A stretch of 23,282 nt of DNA. Source: JAIBBG01 sp046304755 (GTDB lineage: Bacteria; Bacteroidota; Bacteroidia; Flavobacteriales_D; Sanyastnellaceae). The translations under genes were made by a program, and so were the position numbers. The first letter of the stretch is position 1, and each line of letters opens with the position of its first letter. The DNA lies in NCBI GenBank assembly GCA_046304755.1, contig JBKCDO010000170.1, positions 1 to 23,282 on the forward strand, given 5' to 3'. Under the pieces are notes generated by a model. The model saw only the letters and a list, made by a program, of their open reading frames with translations. It ran no database searches and was not told the DNA's origin. Positions 1 through 8,376 of the stretch are shown here, one piece after another.

Positions 1-129
1 ATACAACATAGTATGTAGGTAAAAGTGATACGCACGCAGCGAAGACCGTCTTTTAAAGGTTTTGAACGAAAGTAAAGCAGTCCACCCAAACAACTTCATG
101 CATTACGCAAACTTGTCTTGGTGCAAAAC

Positions 130-161
130 AAAAATGGCCGACAGCAATGTCGGCCATTTTT
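130..161 (-). terminator. Intrinsic terminator of the large repeat-protein gene
   Basis: A perfect 14-bp inverted repeat (AAAAATGGCCGACA / TGTCGGCCATTTTT) encloses a 4-base loop. It lies 22 bases past the stop codon of the minus-strand repeat protein. Read on the minus strand the stem ends in a T-rich run (TTTTTGTTTT), as expected of a Rho-independent terminator. Its A/T flanks are symmetric, so it could also stop transcription arriving from the left. Bases 1-129 beyond it show no gene I can support. Confidence 0.9.
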
Positions 162-183
162 GATTATTGCAGTCTTATTATGC

Positions 184-3100
184 TTAGCGAACAACTTCCA
201 GCCTGCGTTCAATTAGCGCATTGGCCGTAGAGATTCGAACAACATACACACCCGAAGCCCAGCGGGAAACATCCAGCTTGGAGGTGCGTTGAACCGTTTC
301 GATGTGTTTTCCAACCATATCAAATACCTCCAAACGTTCAGGGCTTTGACCATTCAACAGCACTTGAACTTCATTATTGGCTGGGTTTGGCCACAGTTGA
401 ATCTGATTAAAATCAAACTCATTGATGACCGAAAGTGTTAGATCCAAAATCAGCACGCTATCGCAGCCGAGTGCTGTGGTATAAGTAACGCTGTAGATAC
501 CTGAAGCGGTGTAGGTAGAACCTTCCCAATCATAACTGCTTCCTGCAGTTGCTTCAATGATAGTTTCTGAATCCAGCGCGCAGGAGCCGTCATCAAAGGT
601 CGCCAGCGGATTGAAGTTACAAGCATCACCATTGGTGCAGCCTGTAATTTCATAAAGGTCACACTGACCGTTGTTGTTAACGTCAATGTATTCGCAAGAC
701 CCTTCCAACAAGCAACCGGCCTCAGGGTCATAGTTACACGCTGCGAGGTCGTTACAACCCGGGAATGTACAGGTATTGTTGTCTGTTGTTGCCTCAGGAT
801 TGAAGTTGCAAGCAGTAGGATACGTACATCCCAAAATCTGATAGATACATGTTCCATCATCTTCATTGGCCTGAGGATCGTAGTTAATTGCAAACGGATC
901 ATCGCAACCCAAAATGCAAGAGCCGTCAAACTCAGTTGCCAGCGGATTATAGTTGACTGATTCCGGATTGGTACAACCTTCAATTTCCTGACAATCGCAA
1001 ACGCTGTCGTTGTCAACATCCAGGATACACTCACCGGCGCAATTCAGACATGATTCGGATGGATACGTGCAACTGCCATCGTCTTCCAGTGCTGTTGGAT
1101 CGAAGTTACAAGCATCTGTATCAAGACAGCCGATGTAGATACAAGAACCATCCTCCTCCAGTGCAAAAGGATTGTAATTGTCCGCAATCGGGTCCATACA
1201 TCCTTGATTATCGAACGGATCGCAAATACCATTGTTATTGCCATCCGATAAGCAATTACCATCACAGTCATAGGCAAACTCAGGATAAGTGCAACTGCCA
1301 TCGAGCAAGCAACCGGCAAGCGGATCGAAGTTACATGCCGCGCTGTCGTTACAACCGGGGAACGTGCATGAGCTATCATCACAACCGGCAGCAGGATTGA
1401 AGTTACAAGCCTCGGCAACGGTGCAACCCGATGGAATACATGATCCGTCATCGCAGCCGGCATTTGAATCGTAATTGCAGGCTGTTGCATCATTACAACC
1501 CGGGTAAGTGCAGCTACCATCTTCTTCTAAAGCAGTAGGATCAAAGTTACAAGCCGTTGGATCAAGGCAACCGATGTACACACAGGTGCTATCATCAATG
1601 GTCGCATTGGCATTGTAGTTATCGGCTGCGGGATCTGTGCAACCAAAGGAGTCGAACTCATCACAGATGCCATTGCCATTATCATCATTCAGACAAACGC
1701 CATCACAGTCATAGGCAAACTCAGCATAAATGCAACTGCCGGGCTCCAGGCATCCCGCTTCAACATCGTAATTACAAGCGGTAACATCATTACAACCCGG
1801 GAAGATGCAACTGCCGTCTTCCTGATCGGCATCGGCATCATAGTTACACGCATCGGGATTCAAGCATCCACCAAAAATGCAAGAGCCGTCATCGGTCGTG
1901 GCGTTAGGATTAAAGTTGATGGCATCCTGTTCTGTGCATCCGAAAATCTCATATTGGTCGCAAATACCATTACTATTTTCATCCAAAAGACAAATTCCGT
2001 TACAGTCGTAATAGGTAACCGCGTAATCACAGTTACCGTCATAACAGCCGGCTTCAGGATCAAAGTTGCAGGCTTCAGGATCATTACAACCCGGTGTTGT
2101 GCAAGAACCGTCTTCAATATTCGCCTGCGGATTGTAGTTACAAGAACCCGGAATCGTGCAACCGGGAGTTGGGTATTCACAGCTGCCGTTGTCGATGACA
2201 GCGATAGGATCATAATTCAAAGCACCTTCATCTGTGCAGCCTTGTGGCTCAAGTTCATCACATATAAAATTGTCATTGGTGTCATTGATACAGTTGCCTG
2301 CACAATCGAGGTAAAGCTCTGTAGGATATTCACACAAACTGAAATCGTTGCAACCGGCTGTCGCGTCGTAATTGCAGGCGGCATCGTCCAAACAACCCGG
2401 GAAGACACAACTAGCGTCGTCCACATTGGCATCAGCATCGAAGTTACAAGCCTCGGAATTAGTGCAACCAAGGACAGGATAAATACAACTTCCGTCATCG
2501 TATAGCGCGGCAGGATCATAGTTCAGTGCTTCCGGATCCATACAACCCGCATTGTCAAACGTGCACGATCCATCATCGATAACTGCATTCGGGTTGTAGT
2601 TGGATGCAACTTCAATCGTACATCCGGCAATCAGCCCTTCGCAAACACAGTCAGCAGAAAGTTCATCTTGCACGGTACCTGAATTTCCATCATCGCAAGG
2701 TTCCCCGGGGAAAACACACGAAGCGTCTTCAACATTGGCTTCCGGGTTAAAATTACATGCGTCCGAAGCGGTGCATCCGAGCACACCATATTCACAAGTG
2801 CCATTCTCCACATTGGCCAACGGATTGTAGTTTAACGCTAAAGGATCTGTGCAACCGGGCACATCAAACTCGCAAGAGCCGTCATCAATCACTGCAGCGG
2901 GGTTGTAATTATTCGCTGCGGGTTCTGTGCATCCTAGTAGTTGACCTTCACACACACAATCGGCATTCAATGCATCCTCAGCTGTGCCGCTTAGACCGTC
3001 ATCGCAAGGTTCACCTGGGAAAACACAAGAGGCATCATCAACATTTGCGTCCGCATTGTAGTTGCAAGCATCCGTGGCTGTGCATCCCAAGATTGGCCCA

Positions 3101-4272
3101 ACGTCAGTTCCCATACAGTCACAATCGGTGGTGTACATATCGTCAACCGTGAAGATGTTACCGTCATTGCAAACATCGCCGGGCGAATAGCAAGAGCCGT
3201 TATCAATGATGGCCGAAGGGTCGAAATTGCAAGCCAATGGATCGGTGCAGCCACTAAACAAAATTGGCTGACCCTCGCATACACAGTCTGCTGTGTAAAC
3301 ATCATTCTCCGTGAAAAAGTCCTCATCGTCACAAGGTTCACCCGGGAAATAACAGGTGCCATCATTTATGGATGCACCCGCATCGTAATTGCAAGCATCC
3401 GCTAAGGTGCAACCGGCATAGTCTCCCTGGCACACGCAATCTGCATTGTAGGTGTCATTAATCGTGAGTGAACTTCCGTCAGAACAAACGTCACCAACCG
3501 AGTAACACGAACCATCATCTTGAGTAGCTGTTGCATCGTAGTTGCATGCTTCGGCATCGGTGCATCCTTCAATTACAATCACCTCTTCTCCTAGACAGAC
3601 GCAATCAGCATTAATCATATCATTCGACGTAGTAGCATTGCCATCATTACAAGCGTCACCAATCAATATGCAACTTGCGTCATCCAGCGTCGCGGATGAA
3701 TCATAGTTGCAGGCATCAGCATTGGTACAACCTTCGATGATTTCAAAGGGCTCACCTTCGCAGGCGCAATCTGCTGCGTAGCTATCGTTGGTCGTAGCAA
3801 TATCGCCATCATCACAAGGGTCACCGGGGAAAATACATCCGCCATCATCTAACAAAGCAGCCGCGTCATAATTACAGGCCGAAGGCTGTGTACAACCAAT
3901 AAGAACCCCTTGACAGGTGCAGTCAGCGTCAAGAAGGTCATCAACGGTATTGGGATTGCTATCATCACAAGGGAAACCGGGTAGTTCGCAGGTTCCGTCA
4001 TCCACCGTTGCATCGGGATTGTAGTTGCAGGCCTCCACAGCAGTGCAGCCTTCCACGTTTACACCGGCAGCCTGCGGCTGGTGAAATCCTTGCGTGAGGA
4101 TATTCGTGCCATTGGTAAGCGTTGTTACAAATGTTTCACCCAGCGTATAATCCAGACTGAATTGCGGTGAGGAAAACGAACTACCCGCAGTAGCAATGAC
4201 GCTTGGGCTAAGGGTTTGAGCAATAAACGGTGTTACGAATAACACCAAAATCATCGTGTACAGAAGACGCAT
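184..4272 (-). CDS. Secreted cysteine-rich multi-module repeat protein with T9SS sorting domain
   Basis: A 1362-residue exported protein of unknown function. Residues 1-19 are a signal peptide (MRLLYTMILVLFVTPFIAQ). Residues 20-74 are a short N-terminal domain starting around ATAGSSF. Residues 75-1235 are 32 consecutive modules of the form GC(T/L/N/M)xxxACNYxPxAxxDDGSC. Eight (units 1-7 and 10) carry an insert like PCDDGNxxTxxDxxxADCxCEG, and six (14, 17, 20, 25, 27, 31) carry one like DCDGxCxxDxNxNGICD, which resembles Ca-binding Asp/Asn loops. Residues 1236-1285 form a small domain with GCDSV. Residues 1286-1362 are a type A T9SS C-terminal domain (LWPNPANNEV ... GVYVVRI ... RRLEVVR). The protein is therefore predicted to cross the outer membrane by T9SS and be attached to or released from the surface. 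Related cysteine-rich repeats occur in many Bacteroidota secreted proteins; an adhesive, matrix or metal-binding role is inference. The gene has its own promoter and terminator. Confidence 0.93.
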   Translation of the reverse strand: MRLLYTMILVLFVTPFIAQTLSPSVIATAGSSFSSPQFSLDYTLGETFVTTLTNGTNILTQGFHQPQAAGVNVEGCTAVEACNYNPDATVDDGTCELPGFPCDDSNPNTVDDLLDADCTCQGVLIGCTQPSACNYDAAALLDDGGCIFPGDPCDDGDIATTNDSYAADCACEGEPFEIIEGCTNADACNYDSSATLDDASCILIGDACNDGNATTSNDMINADCVCLGEEVIVIEGCTDAEACNYDATATQDDGSCYSVGDVCSDGSSLTINDTYNADCVCQGDYAGCTLADACNYDAGASINDGTCYFPGEPCDDEDFFTENDVYTADCVCEGQPILFSGCTDPLACNFDPSAIIDNGSCYSPGDVCNDGNIFTVDDMYTTDCDCMGTDVGPILGCTATDACNYNADANVDDASCVFPGEPCDDGLSGTAEDALNADCVCEGQLLGCTEPAANNYNPAAVIDDGSCEFDVPGCTDPLALNYNPLANVENGTCEYGVLGCTASDACNFNPEANVEDASCVFPGEPCDDGNSGTVQDELSADCVCEGLIAGCTIEVASNYNPNAVIDDGSCTFDNAGCMDPEALNYDPAALYDDGSCIYPVLGCTNSEACNFDADANVDDASCVFPGCLDDAACNYDATAGCNDFSLCEYPTELYLDCAGNCINDTNDNFICDELEPQGCTDEGALNYDPIAVIDNGSCEYPTPGCTIPGSCNYNPQANIEDGSCTTPGCNDPEACNFDPEAGCYDGNCDYAVTYYDCNGICLLDENSNGICDQYEIFGCTEQDAINFNPNATTDDGSCIFGGCLNPDACNYDADADQEDGSCIFPGCNDVTACNYDVEAGCLEPGSCIYAEFAYDCDGVCLNDDNGNGICDEFDSFGCTDPAADNYNANATIDDSTCVYIGCLDPTACNFDPTALEEDGSCTYPGCNDATACNYDSNAGCDDGSCIPSGCTVAEACNFNPAAGCDDSSCTFPGCNDSAACNFDPLAGCLLDGSCTYPEFAYDCDGNCLSDGNNNGICDPFDNQGCMDPIADNYNPFALEEDGSCIYIGCLDTDACNFDPTALEDDGSCTYPSESCLNCAGECILDVDNDSVCDCQEIEGCTNPESVNYNPLATEFDGSCILGCDDPFAINYDPQANEDDGTCIYQILGCTYPTACNFNPEATTDNNTCTFPGCNDLAACNYDPEAGCLLEGSCEYIDVNNNGQCDLYEITGCTNGDACNFNPLATFDDGSCALDSETIIEATAGSSYDWEGSTYTASGIYSVTYTTALGCDSVLILDLTLSVINEFDFNQIQLWPNPANNEVQVLLNGQSPERLEVFDMVGKHIETVQRTSKLDVSRWASGVYVVRISTANALIERRLEVVR
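568..4050 (-). repeat. 32 tandem cysteine-rich modules in hierarchical super-repeats
   Basis: The repeat region of the large secreted protein (residues 75-1235). The base unit is 24-26 residues with about three cysteines; units with inserts are 39-55 residues. Units 1-6 each carry the CDDG...ADCxC insert. Units 7-9 and 10-12 are two copies of a three-unit block of 103 residues (DNA 2779-3087 and 2470-2778). Units 14-16, 17-19, 20-22 and 25-27 follow a second three-unit pattern with the YDCxGxC insert. Units 20-22 and 25-27 are exactly 147 residues apart and still share near-identical DNA. Confidence 0.9.
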
Positions 4273-4297
4273 AAGCTTGAGTTTGATTTAGGCTATT

Positions 4298-4315
4298 GCC
4301 TTGAATTTTCAAGGC
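4298..4315. promoter_or_regulatory. Perfect palindrome at the predicted mRNA start of the repeat-protein gene
   Basis: GCCTTGAA-TT-TTCAAGGC is an 8-bp perfect inverted repeat with a 2-base spacer. It lies just downstream of the -7 box, over or next to the expected transcription start, and 25 bases before the start codon. No T-run follows it on the minus strand, so it is not a terminator for the upstream gene. It could be an operator or a 5' stem-loop that stabilises the mRNA. Confidence 0.6.
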
Positions 4316-4320
4316 AGGCG

Positions 4321-4350
4321 CTAAGATAATACAAAAACTCCTTAGCTCAA
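4321..4350 (-). promoter_or_regulatory. Bacteroidota-type promoter of the repeat-protein gene
   Basis: On the minus strand TTG (4348-4350) is followed after 19 bases by TATCTTAG (4321-4328), one mismatch from the Bacteroidota TTG-N17-23-TAnnTTTG consensus. The expected transcription start is near 4315, giving a leader of about 40 bases. The -33 box begins only a few bases after the stop codon of the upstream muramidase-like gene, so the repeat protein probably forms its own transcription unit. Confidence 0.65.
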
Positions 4351-4353
4351 TTG

Positions 4354-5094
4354 CTAATCTGCGCTATAATTTCGGTCTTCACGAGCACTGAAATACTTCA
4401 TGTAGCGCAACCCGTCTGAGACATAATACGGGTCATGCGTTTGCGATCGTCCATTGAGCGGGAAACGCTTTCCTGTGTTGTGGATATGAAAGGAATCCTT
4501 CCACTTCTTCTTTTTCAGAAACCGACCATACTCCTTTTGAATCCATCGCGCTCCAATTCGCGCAGCGACATCCTCATCGCTCAAATCTTCCACGTCAACA
4601 TCAAGCGCTACTGCTTTGTATCCCATCACTTGAAAGGGACCCCAACTCGTGGCTAAATCCCGAATCTCCTGTTCCGACATGTCTGTCAAATGCTCCTTAC
4701 GAACAGCTTCGTAAGTGCGGCGCTTGCCATCCTTTACTTTCATCAACTCACGGAATACGTGTTGCTCAAAGCGGTGACCGGCCGGCTTCTCGCCGCTGCA
4801 CTCTAACACAGCCAATGACATTAAGTAAGCATAAGGCAAGTCAAGACTCTGAGCGATATCGCGCATTTCCTCACCATAATTCTGCTCACACCATTCCAAA
4901 TCATCCACGCCAAAAGGACGAGGATTCTCCGGTAATTCGATACCCAGACGGGTACGCATCCAATCTGCTATATCGTAGCGAAACCAAAATAAGAGCGACA
5001 GCGCGAAAAGCGAGGGCAATAGCCATTTCCAATAACCGTAAATAAATGTTTTGACTCTACTCCACATACCCTTGACACCGTTAGGAATCCGCAC
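4354..5094 (-). CDS. Membrane-anchored N-acetylmuramidase-like protein
   Basis: A 246-residue protein with one N-terminal membrane segment (about residues 24-41) and a periplasmic or outer-face domain. Residues 90-160 resemble the N-acetylmuramidase family (Pfam PF11860-like): a Glu in the context LECSGEKP (E98), then HRFEQHVFRE (107-116), then TSWGPFQVMG (149-158), the typical 'SWGxFQIMG' motif. The expected reaction is cleavage of the glycan strand of peptidoglycan; E98 is the likely catalytic acid. The longest reading frame starts at a GTG (5092-5094) three bases after the nupG-like stop; an in-frame ATG at 5065-5067 (MWSRVKTF) is preceded by AAGGG and could be the true start. It probably forms an operon with the permease. 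The family resemblance is visible, but activity is inferred. Confidence 0.75.
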   Translation of the reverse strand: MRIPNGVKGMWSRVKTFIYGYWKWLLPSLFALSLLFWFRYDIADWMRTRLGIELPENPRPFGVDDLEWCEQNYGEEMRDIAQSLDLPYAYLMSLAVLECSGEKPAGHRFEQHVFRELMKVKDGKRRTYEAVRKEHLTDMSEQEIRDLATSWGPFQVMGYKAVALDVDVEDLSDEDVAARIGARWIQKEYGRFLKKKKWKDSFHIHNTGKRFPLNGRSQTHDPYYVSDGLRYMKYFSAREDRNYSAD

Positions 5095-5097
5095 TCA

Positions 5098-6345
5098 TCA
5101 ATGTCTGACAGGCGCAGATGATTGCTCGTTCGATCGGAACATGACGGCAAAAAGTATGGCCACAATCAAGGCATAACCGGCAAAGGCCATCCAGATTCCG
5201 GTCCAGTCCTTCTCCCCTGCTCCATGCGTGAAATAGGCATCGATCACCAATCCGCTGAGCATGCTTCCCAGATAGGCACCTACACCGTTAGTCATCATCA
5301 TGAACAACCCCTGGGCACTGGAACGAATAGAGGCATCCGCAGTCGTTTCAATAAACAGTGATCCGGAGATATTGAAAAAGTCGAAGGCCATACCGTACAC
5401 AATGCACGAGAGAATAATCATCCATAGTCCGCCCGCAGGGTCACTATACGCCAACAAACCGAAACGCAACACCCACGCCAGCATGGAGATTAACATCACC
5501 TGCTTAATACCGAATCGCTTGAGGAAAAAGGGAATTGTGAGAATGAACAATGTTTCCGAAATCTGAGAAATGGACAGAATAATCGTCGAGTATTTCACAA
5601 CGAAGGAATCGGCATACTCCGGGAATCGCTTGAAATCATCCAGGAAAGAATCACCATACATATTGGTCAATTGCAATGCTCCTCCCAAAAACATCGAGAA
5701 GACAAAAAACAAAGCCATGCGGTAATTGCCCAATAGGCGGAAAGCGCTCAGGCCAAGTTGATCGGCCCATCCGGCGTCTTTCTTCATCGACTTTTCGGGA
5801 TGACATGCCGGTAAGGTGAAAGCATAAATGCCCAAAGCAATGGCAGCAATGGCAGCGATGATAAATTGATTCGCATTGGCTTTGCTGCCTGTGAGGTTGG
5901 TCGTCCACATCGCAACGATAAATCCAATCGTACCCCAAACACGAATGGGCGGAAATGCCTTTACCACATCATAATTGGCGTCCTTAAGTATGCGAAAACT
6001 GATGGAATTCGAAAGCGCAATGGTCGGCATATAGCAAATCATCGCAGCGAAAATCACATAGTAGAGGGTATCGGGGTCATTTACCTGAGGTACAAAAAAC
6101 AACGTCAGACCGTAGAAAATATGCAGCAATCCGTACAATCGCTCAGCCCGCATCCAGCGGTCGGCGATGATACCGGTAATGGCCGGCATGAACAAAGATG
6201 AAAGTGCAAGGGTGCTGAAGATCGCACCAAACTGTGCGCCTGTCCAACCTTTGGCGTTGAAGCAATAAGTGCCAATAGTAATGAGCCAAGCTCCCCAAAC
6301 AAAAAACTGCATAAAGCCCAAAACGGTCAGCCGAAATCGAATCAT
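5098..6345 (-). CDS. nupG: NupG-type nucleoside:H+ symporter (MFS)
   Basis: A 415-residue, roughly 12-helix inner-membrane transporter. It closely follows E. coli NupG throughout: an N-terminal FMQFFVWGAWL, then FPPIRVWGTIGFI around residue 135, SISQISETLFILTIPFFL around residue 255, and YGMAFDFFNISGSLF with SAQGLFMMMTNG in the C-terminal half. NupG family members import nucleosides with protons; substrate range here is inferred from similarity. Start is ATG. The downstream muramidase-like gene follows with a three-base gap or less, which implies co-transcription. A link between nucleoside uptake and the wall enzyme is not evident. Confidence 0.9.
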   Translation of the reverse strand: MIRFRLTVLGFMQFFVWGAWLITIGTYCFNAKGWTGAQFGAIFSTLALSSLFMPAITGIIADRWMRAERLYGLLHIFYGLTLFFVPQVNDPDTLYYVIFAAMICYMPTIALSNSISFRILKDANYDVVKAFPPIRVWGTIGFIVAMWTTNLTGSKANANQFIIAAIAAIALGIYAFTLPACHPEKSMKKDAGWADQLGLSAFRLLGNYRMALFFVFSMFLGGALQLTNMYGDSFLDDFKRFPEYADSFVVKYSTIILSISQISETLFILTIPFFLKRFGIKQVMLISMLAWVLRFGLLAYSDPAGGLWMIILSCIVYGMAFDFFNISGSLFIETTADASIRSSAQGLFMMMTNGVGAYLGSMLSGLVIDAYFTHGAGEKDWTGIWMAFAGYALIVAILFAVMFRSNEQSSAPVRH

Positions 6346-6362
6346 GGTTAATAGGTTTTGGC

Positions 6363-6370
6363 CAAAAATA
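6363..6370 (-). promoter_or_regulatory. Candidate -7 element for the nupG-like gene
   Basis: TATTTTTG on the minus strand matches TAnnTTTG exactly, 17 bases before the start codon. A TTTG lies 24 bases upstream, one base beyond the usual spacing, so the assignment is tentative. Confidence 0.4.
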
Positions 6371-6416
6371 GGAAGTTGCCTTTAAAATCAGGTTCAAAGA
6401 TTCGTCTTACCTCGGC

Positions 6417-6424
6417 TAACTTTG
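6417..6424 (+). promoter_or_regulatory. Candidate -7 element for the wbpM-like gene
   Basis: TAACTTTGC fits the Bacteroidota -7 consensus TAnnTTTG with the common trailing C. It lies 31 bases before the GTG start. No TTG sits at the right distance; only TTC at 6393-6395, 21 bases away. It is back to back with the nupG-side element. Confidence 0.5.
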
Positions 6425-6455
6425 CTCCCCCTTTTGTTTAGCGCTACTTTGCACC

Positions 6456-8330
6456 GTGTTTATTCCGCAACGAAATACACCGCGATGGATCATTCTCATC
6501 ATCGACCTGATGGTGTGTGTGGTGGCTTTCTTTATAGCCTACCTGGTGCGCTTCGAATTTGCACCGCCGACTGATGAAGCAGCCTTAGCCAGAGCATTCC
6601 TGCCCATTCTGCTCGCCATTCGACTGTTATCCTTTTTAATCGGTAAGACCTACGCAGGCATCATTCGTTATACCAGTTCACAGGATGCAATGCGCATATT
6701 TACCGCGCTTACAGCCGGGAGCGCGGCTTTCGCACTATTAAACGTGTTGCGCTACCAGTTTTACGATGGGAAGTACTTCATTCCCTACTCGATTGTTATC
6801 CTGGAATACTTGCTCACGTTGTTCAGTATGATTGTGAGTCGAATCGCTGTGAAAGTCATTTACCTCGAACTCAAAACTCCCGATAAAATTCGCAAGCGCG
6901 CGGTTATTTACGGTGCCGGTGAAAGCGGACTCATTACCAAGCAAGCGATTGACCGCGACCCTCGGTCAGAGATGGAAGTCATTGCGTTTATCGACGACAA
7001 CCCAAGCAAACAGGGGAAAACTCTCGATGGTGCCTCTATTCTGTCTCGCAGTAAACTCAGCGAACTCTATGCAACGGGAAAGGTCGACGAAGTGATCATT
7101 GCTATCCCCAGTCTTGATCACAAGATGAAAGCAGACTTCATCGCCAACGCACTCGCTGCGCAGGTGCATGTCTCGAATATCCCTCCCGTCAATCAATGGA
7201 TTGGCGGGCAACTTAGTGCGCGACAAATTCGTGATATCCGCATTGAAGATTTGCTTGGACGAGAGGCCATCAAGCTGGAAAGCGCAGGGGTTGCCGCTCA
7301 GGTAAAAAATAAAGTTGTATTGGTTACCGGCGCCGCGGGGAGCATAGGCAGCGAACTTGTGCGCCAACTACTGGCCTACCATCCCGCGCAAGTTGTTATC
7401 CTCGATCAAGCGGAAACTCCCATTTTTCTGCTCGAAAACGAGCTTATGCTCAAAGGCTATCAAGGCAAATTCGAAGTGGTCATGGGGGATGTCTGCCAAG
7501 CCGATCGCATGCGACGCATGATGACGCATTTCCGCCCGCAGATTGTTTATCACGCTGCAGCATACAAACATGTGCCGCTTATGGAACATAACCCGAGCGA
7601 AGCGGTGCTGACCAACGTCAACGGCACGCGCATCATGGCTGATCTGGCGGATGAATTCAACGTGGAGACTTTTGTGCTCATCAGCACGGACAAGGCTGTC
7701 AATCCGACTAACGTTATGGGAGCCACCAAGCGTGCAGCTGAGATCTATGTGCAGTCGAAAGACACGACAAGCCAAACAGCATTCGTTACCACGCGATTCG
7801 GAAATGTGCTGGGCTCCAACGGCTCAGTCATTCCAACGTTCAAAAAACAGATTGAAGAAGGTGGACCACTCACCGTTACCCATCCCGAAGTCACACGTTT
7901 TTTCATGACGATACCGGAAGCCGTTCAGCTTGTGCTGGAAGCAGGAGCCATGAGCAACGGAGGTGAAATTTTCGCTTTCGATATGGGTGAAAGCGTGAAG
8001 GTGCGGGACCTGGCCGAAAACATGATCAAACTGAGCGGACTTGAACCCGGCAAAGACATTGAAATCATCTACACGGGACTTCGACCCGGGGAAAAACTGT
8101 ACGAAGAAGTGCTCAGTGCGGCAGAAGGAACAGTGCCCACGCATCACCCGAAAATTCTGCGGGCAAAGGTGCGCGAATACAACTTCAGCACAGTAGCCGA
8201 TCAAATTCAAGAGCTGGTTGACCTATTTGACGAACAGAACAACGAGAAAATCGTACGTAAACTCAAAGCACTCGTCCCGGAATTTGTAAGTCGTAATTCC
8301 ATCTACAGTCAATTGGACGGTGAGAAATAA
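6456..8330 (+). CDS. wbpM: Nucleotide-sugar 4,6-dehydratase, WbpM/CapD family
   Basis: A 624-residue inner-membrane enzyme of surface-polysaccharide synthesis. Four hydrophobic segments fill residues 10-125. A nucleotide-binding linker domain follows (VIYGAGESG near 150). The C-terminal part is a short-chain dehydrogenase/reductase domain: TGAAGSIG (residues 291-298) binds NAD(P), YHAAAYKHVPLME lies near 370, and STDKAVNPTNVMGATK spans 410-425. In this long subfamily the usual catalytic Tyr of YxxxK is Met, as here (M421, K425); this is a family trait, not a defect. Known members convert UDP-GlcNAc to the 4-keto-6-deoxy sugar, the first step to 6-deoxy amino sugars such as QuiNAc/FucNAc. The start is GTG; no better start is visible. 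It heads a plus-strand polysaccharide cluster. Confidence 0.9.
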   Translation: MFIPQRNTPRWIILIIDLMVCVVAFFIAYLVRFEFAPPTDEAALARAFLPILLAIRLLSFLIGKTYAGIIRYTSSQDAMRIFTALTAGSAAFALLNVLRYQFYDGKYFIPYSIVILEYLLTLFSMIVSRIAVKVIYLELKTPDKIRKRAVIYGAGESGLITKQAIDRDPRSEMEVIAFIDDNPSKQGKTLDGASILSRSKLSELYATGKVDEVIIAIPSLDHKMKADFIANALAAQVHVSNIPPVNQWIGGQLSARQIRDIRIEDLLGREAIKLESAGVAAQVKNKVVLVTGAAGSIGSELVRQLLAYHPAQVVILDQAETPIFLLENELMLKGYQGKFEVVMGDVCQADRMRRMMTHFRPQIVYHAAAYKHVPLMEHNPSEAVLTNVNGTRIMADLADEFNVETFVLISTDKAVNPTNVMGATKRAAEIYVQSKDTTSQTAFVTTRFGNVLGSNGSVIPTFKKQIEEGGPLTVTHPEVTRFFMTIPEAVQLVLEAGAMSNGGEIFAFDMGESVKVRDLAENMIKLSGLEPGKDIEIIYTGLRPGEKLYEEVLSAAEGTVPTHHPKILRAKVREYNFSTVADQIQELVDLFDEQNNEKIVRKLKALVPEFVSRNSIYSQLDGEK

Positions 8331-8352
8331 CCTGGCAGATAAGCGAATCACT

Positions 8353-8360
8353 TACTTTTG
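8353..8360 (+). promoter_or_regulatory. Candidate -7 element before the wbpD-like gene
   Basis: TACTTTTG matches TAnnTTTG and lies 16 bases before the ATG. No TTG is present at the right distance upstream. It may be an internal promoter for the following genes. Confidence 0.35.
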
Positions 8361-8376
8361 ACCTCCACAAATCACC

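Noticed and set aside
1050..2830. Several open frames of 75-183 codons on the plus strand opposite the repeat protein
   Set aside because: They mirror the repetitive coding strand, have repetitive low-complexity translations and no start signals; the minus-strand frame has a signal peptide and sorting domain.
4298..4315. Palindrome as terminator of the muramidase-like gene
   Set aside because: No T-run follows it on the minus strand, and it lies beyond the -7 box of the next gene.
7680..7730. WbpM-like enzyme considered inactive because the catalytic Tyr is missing
   Set aside because: Met at this position is normal in the long, membrane-bound WbpM subfamily.
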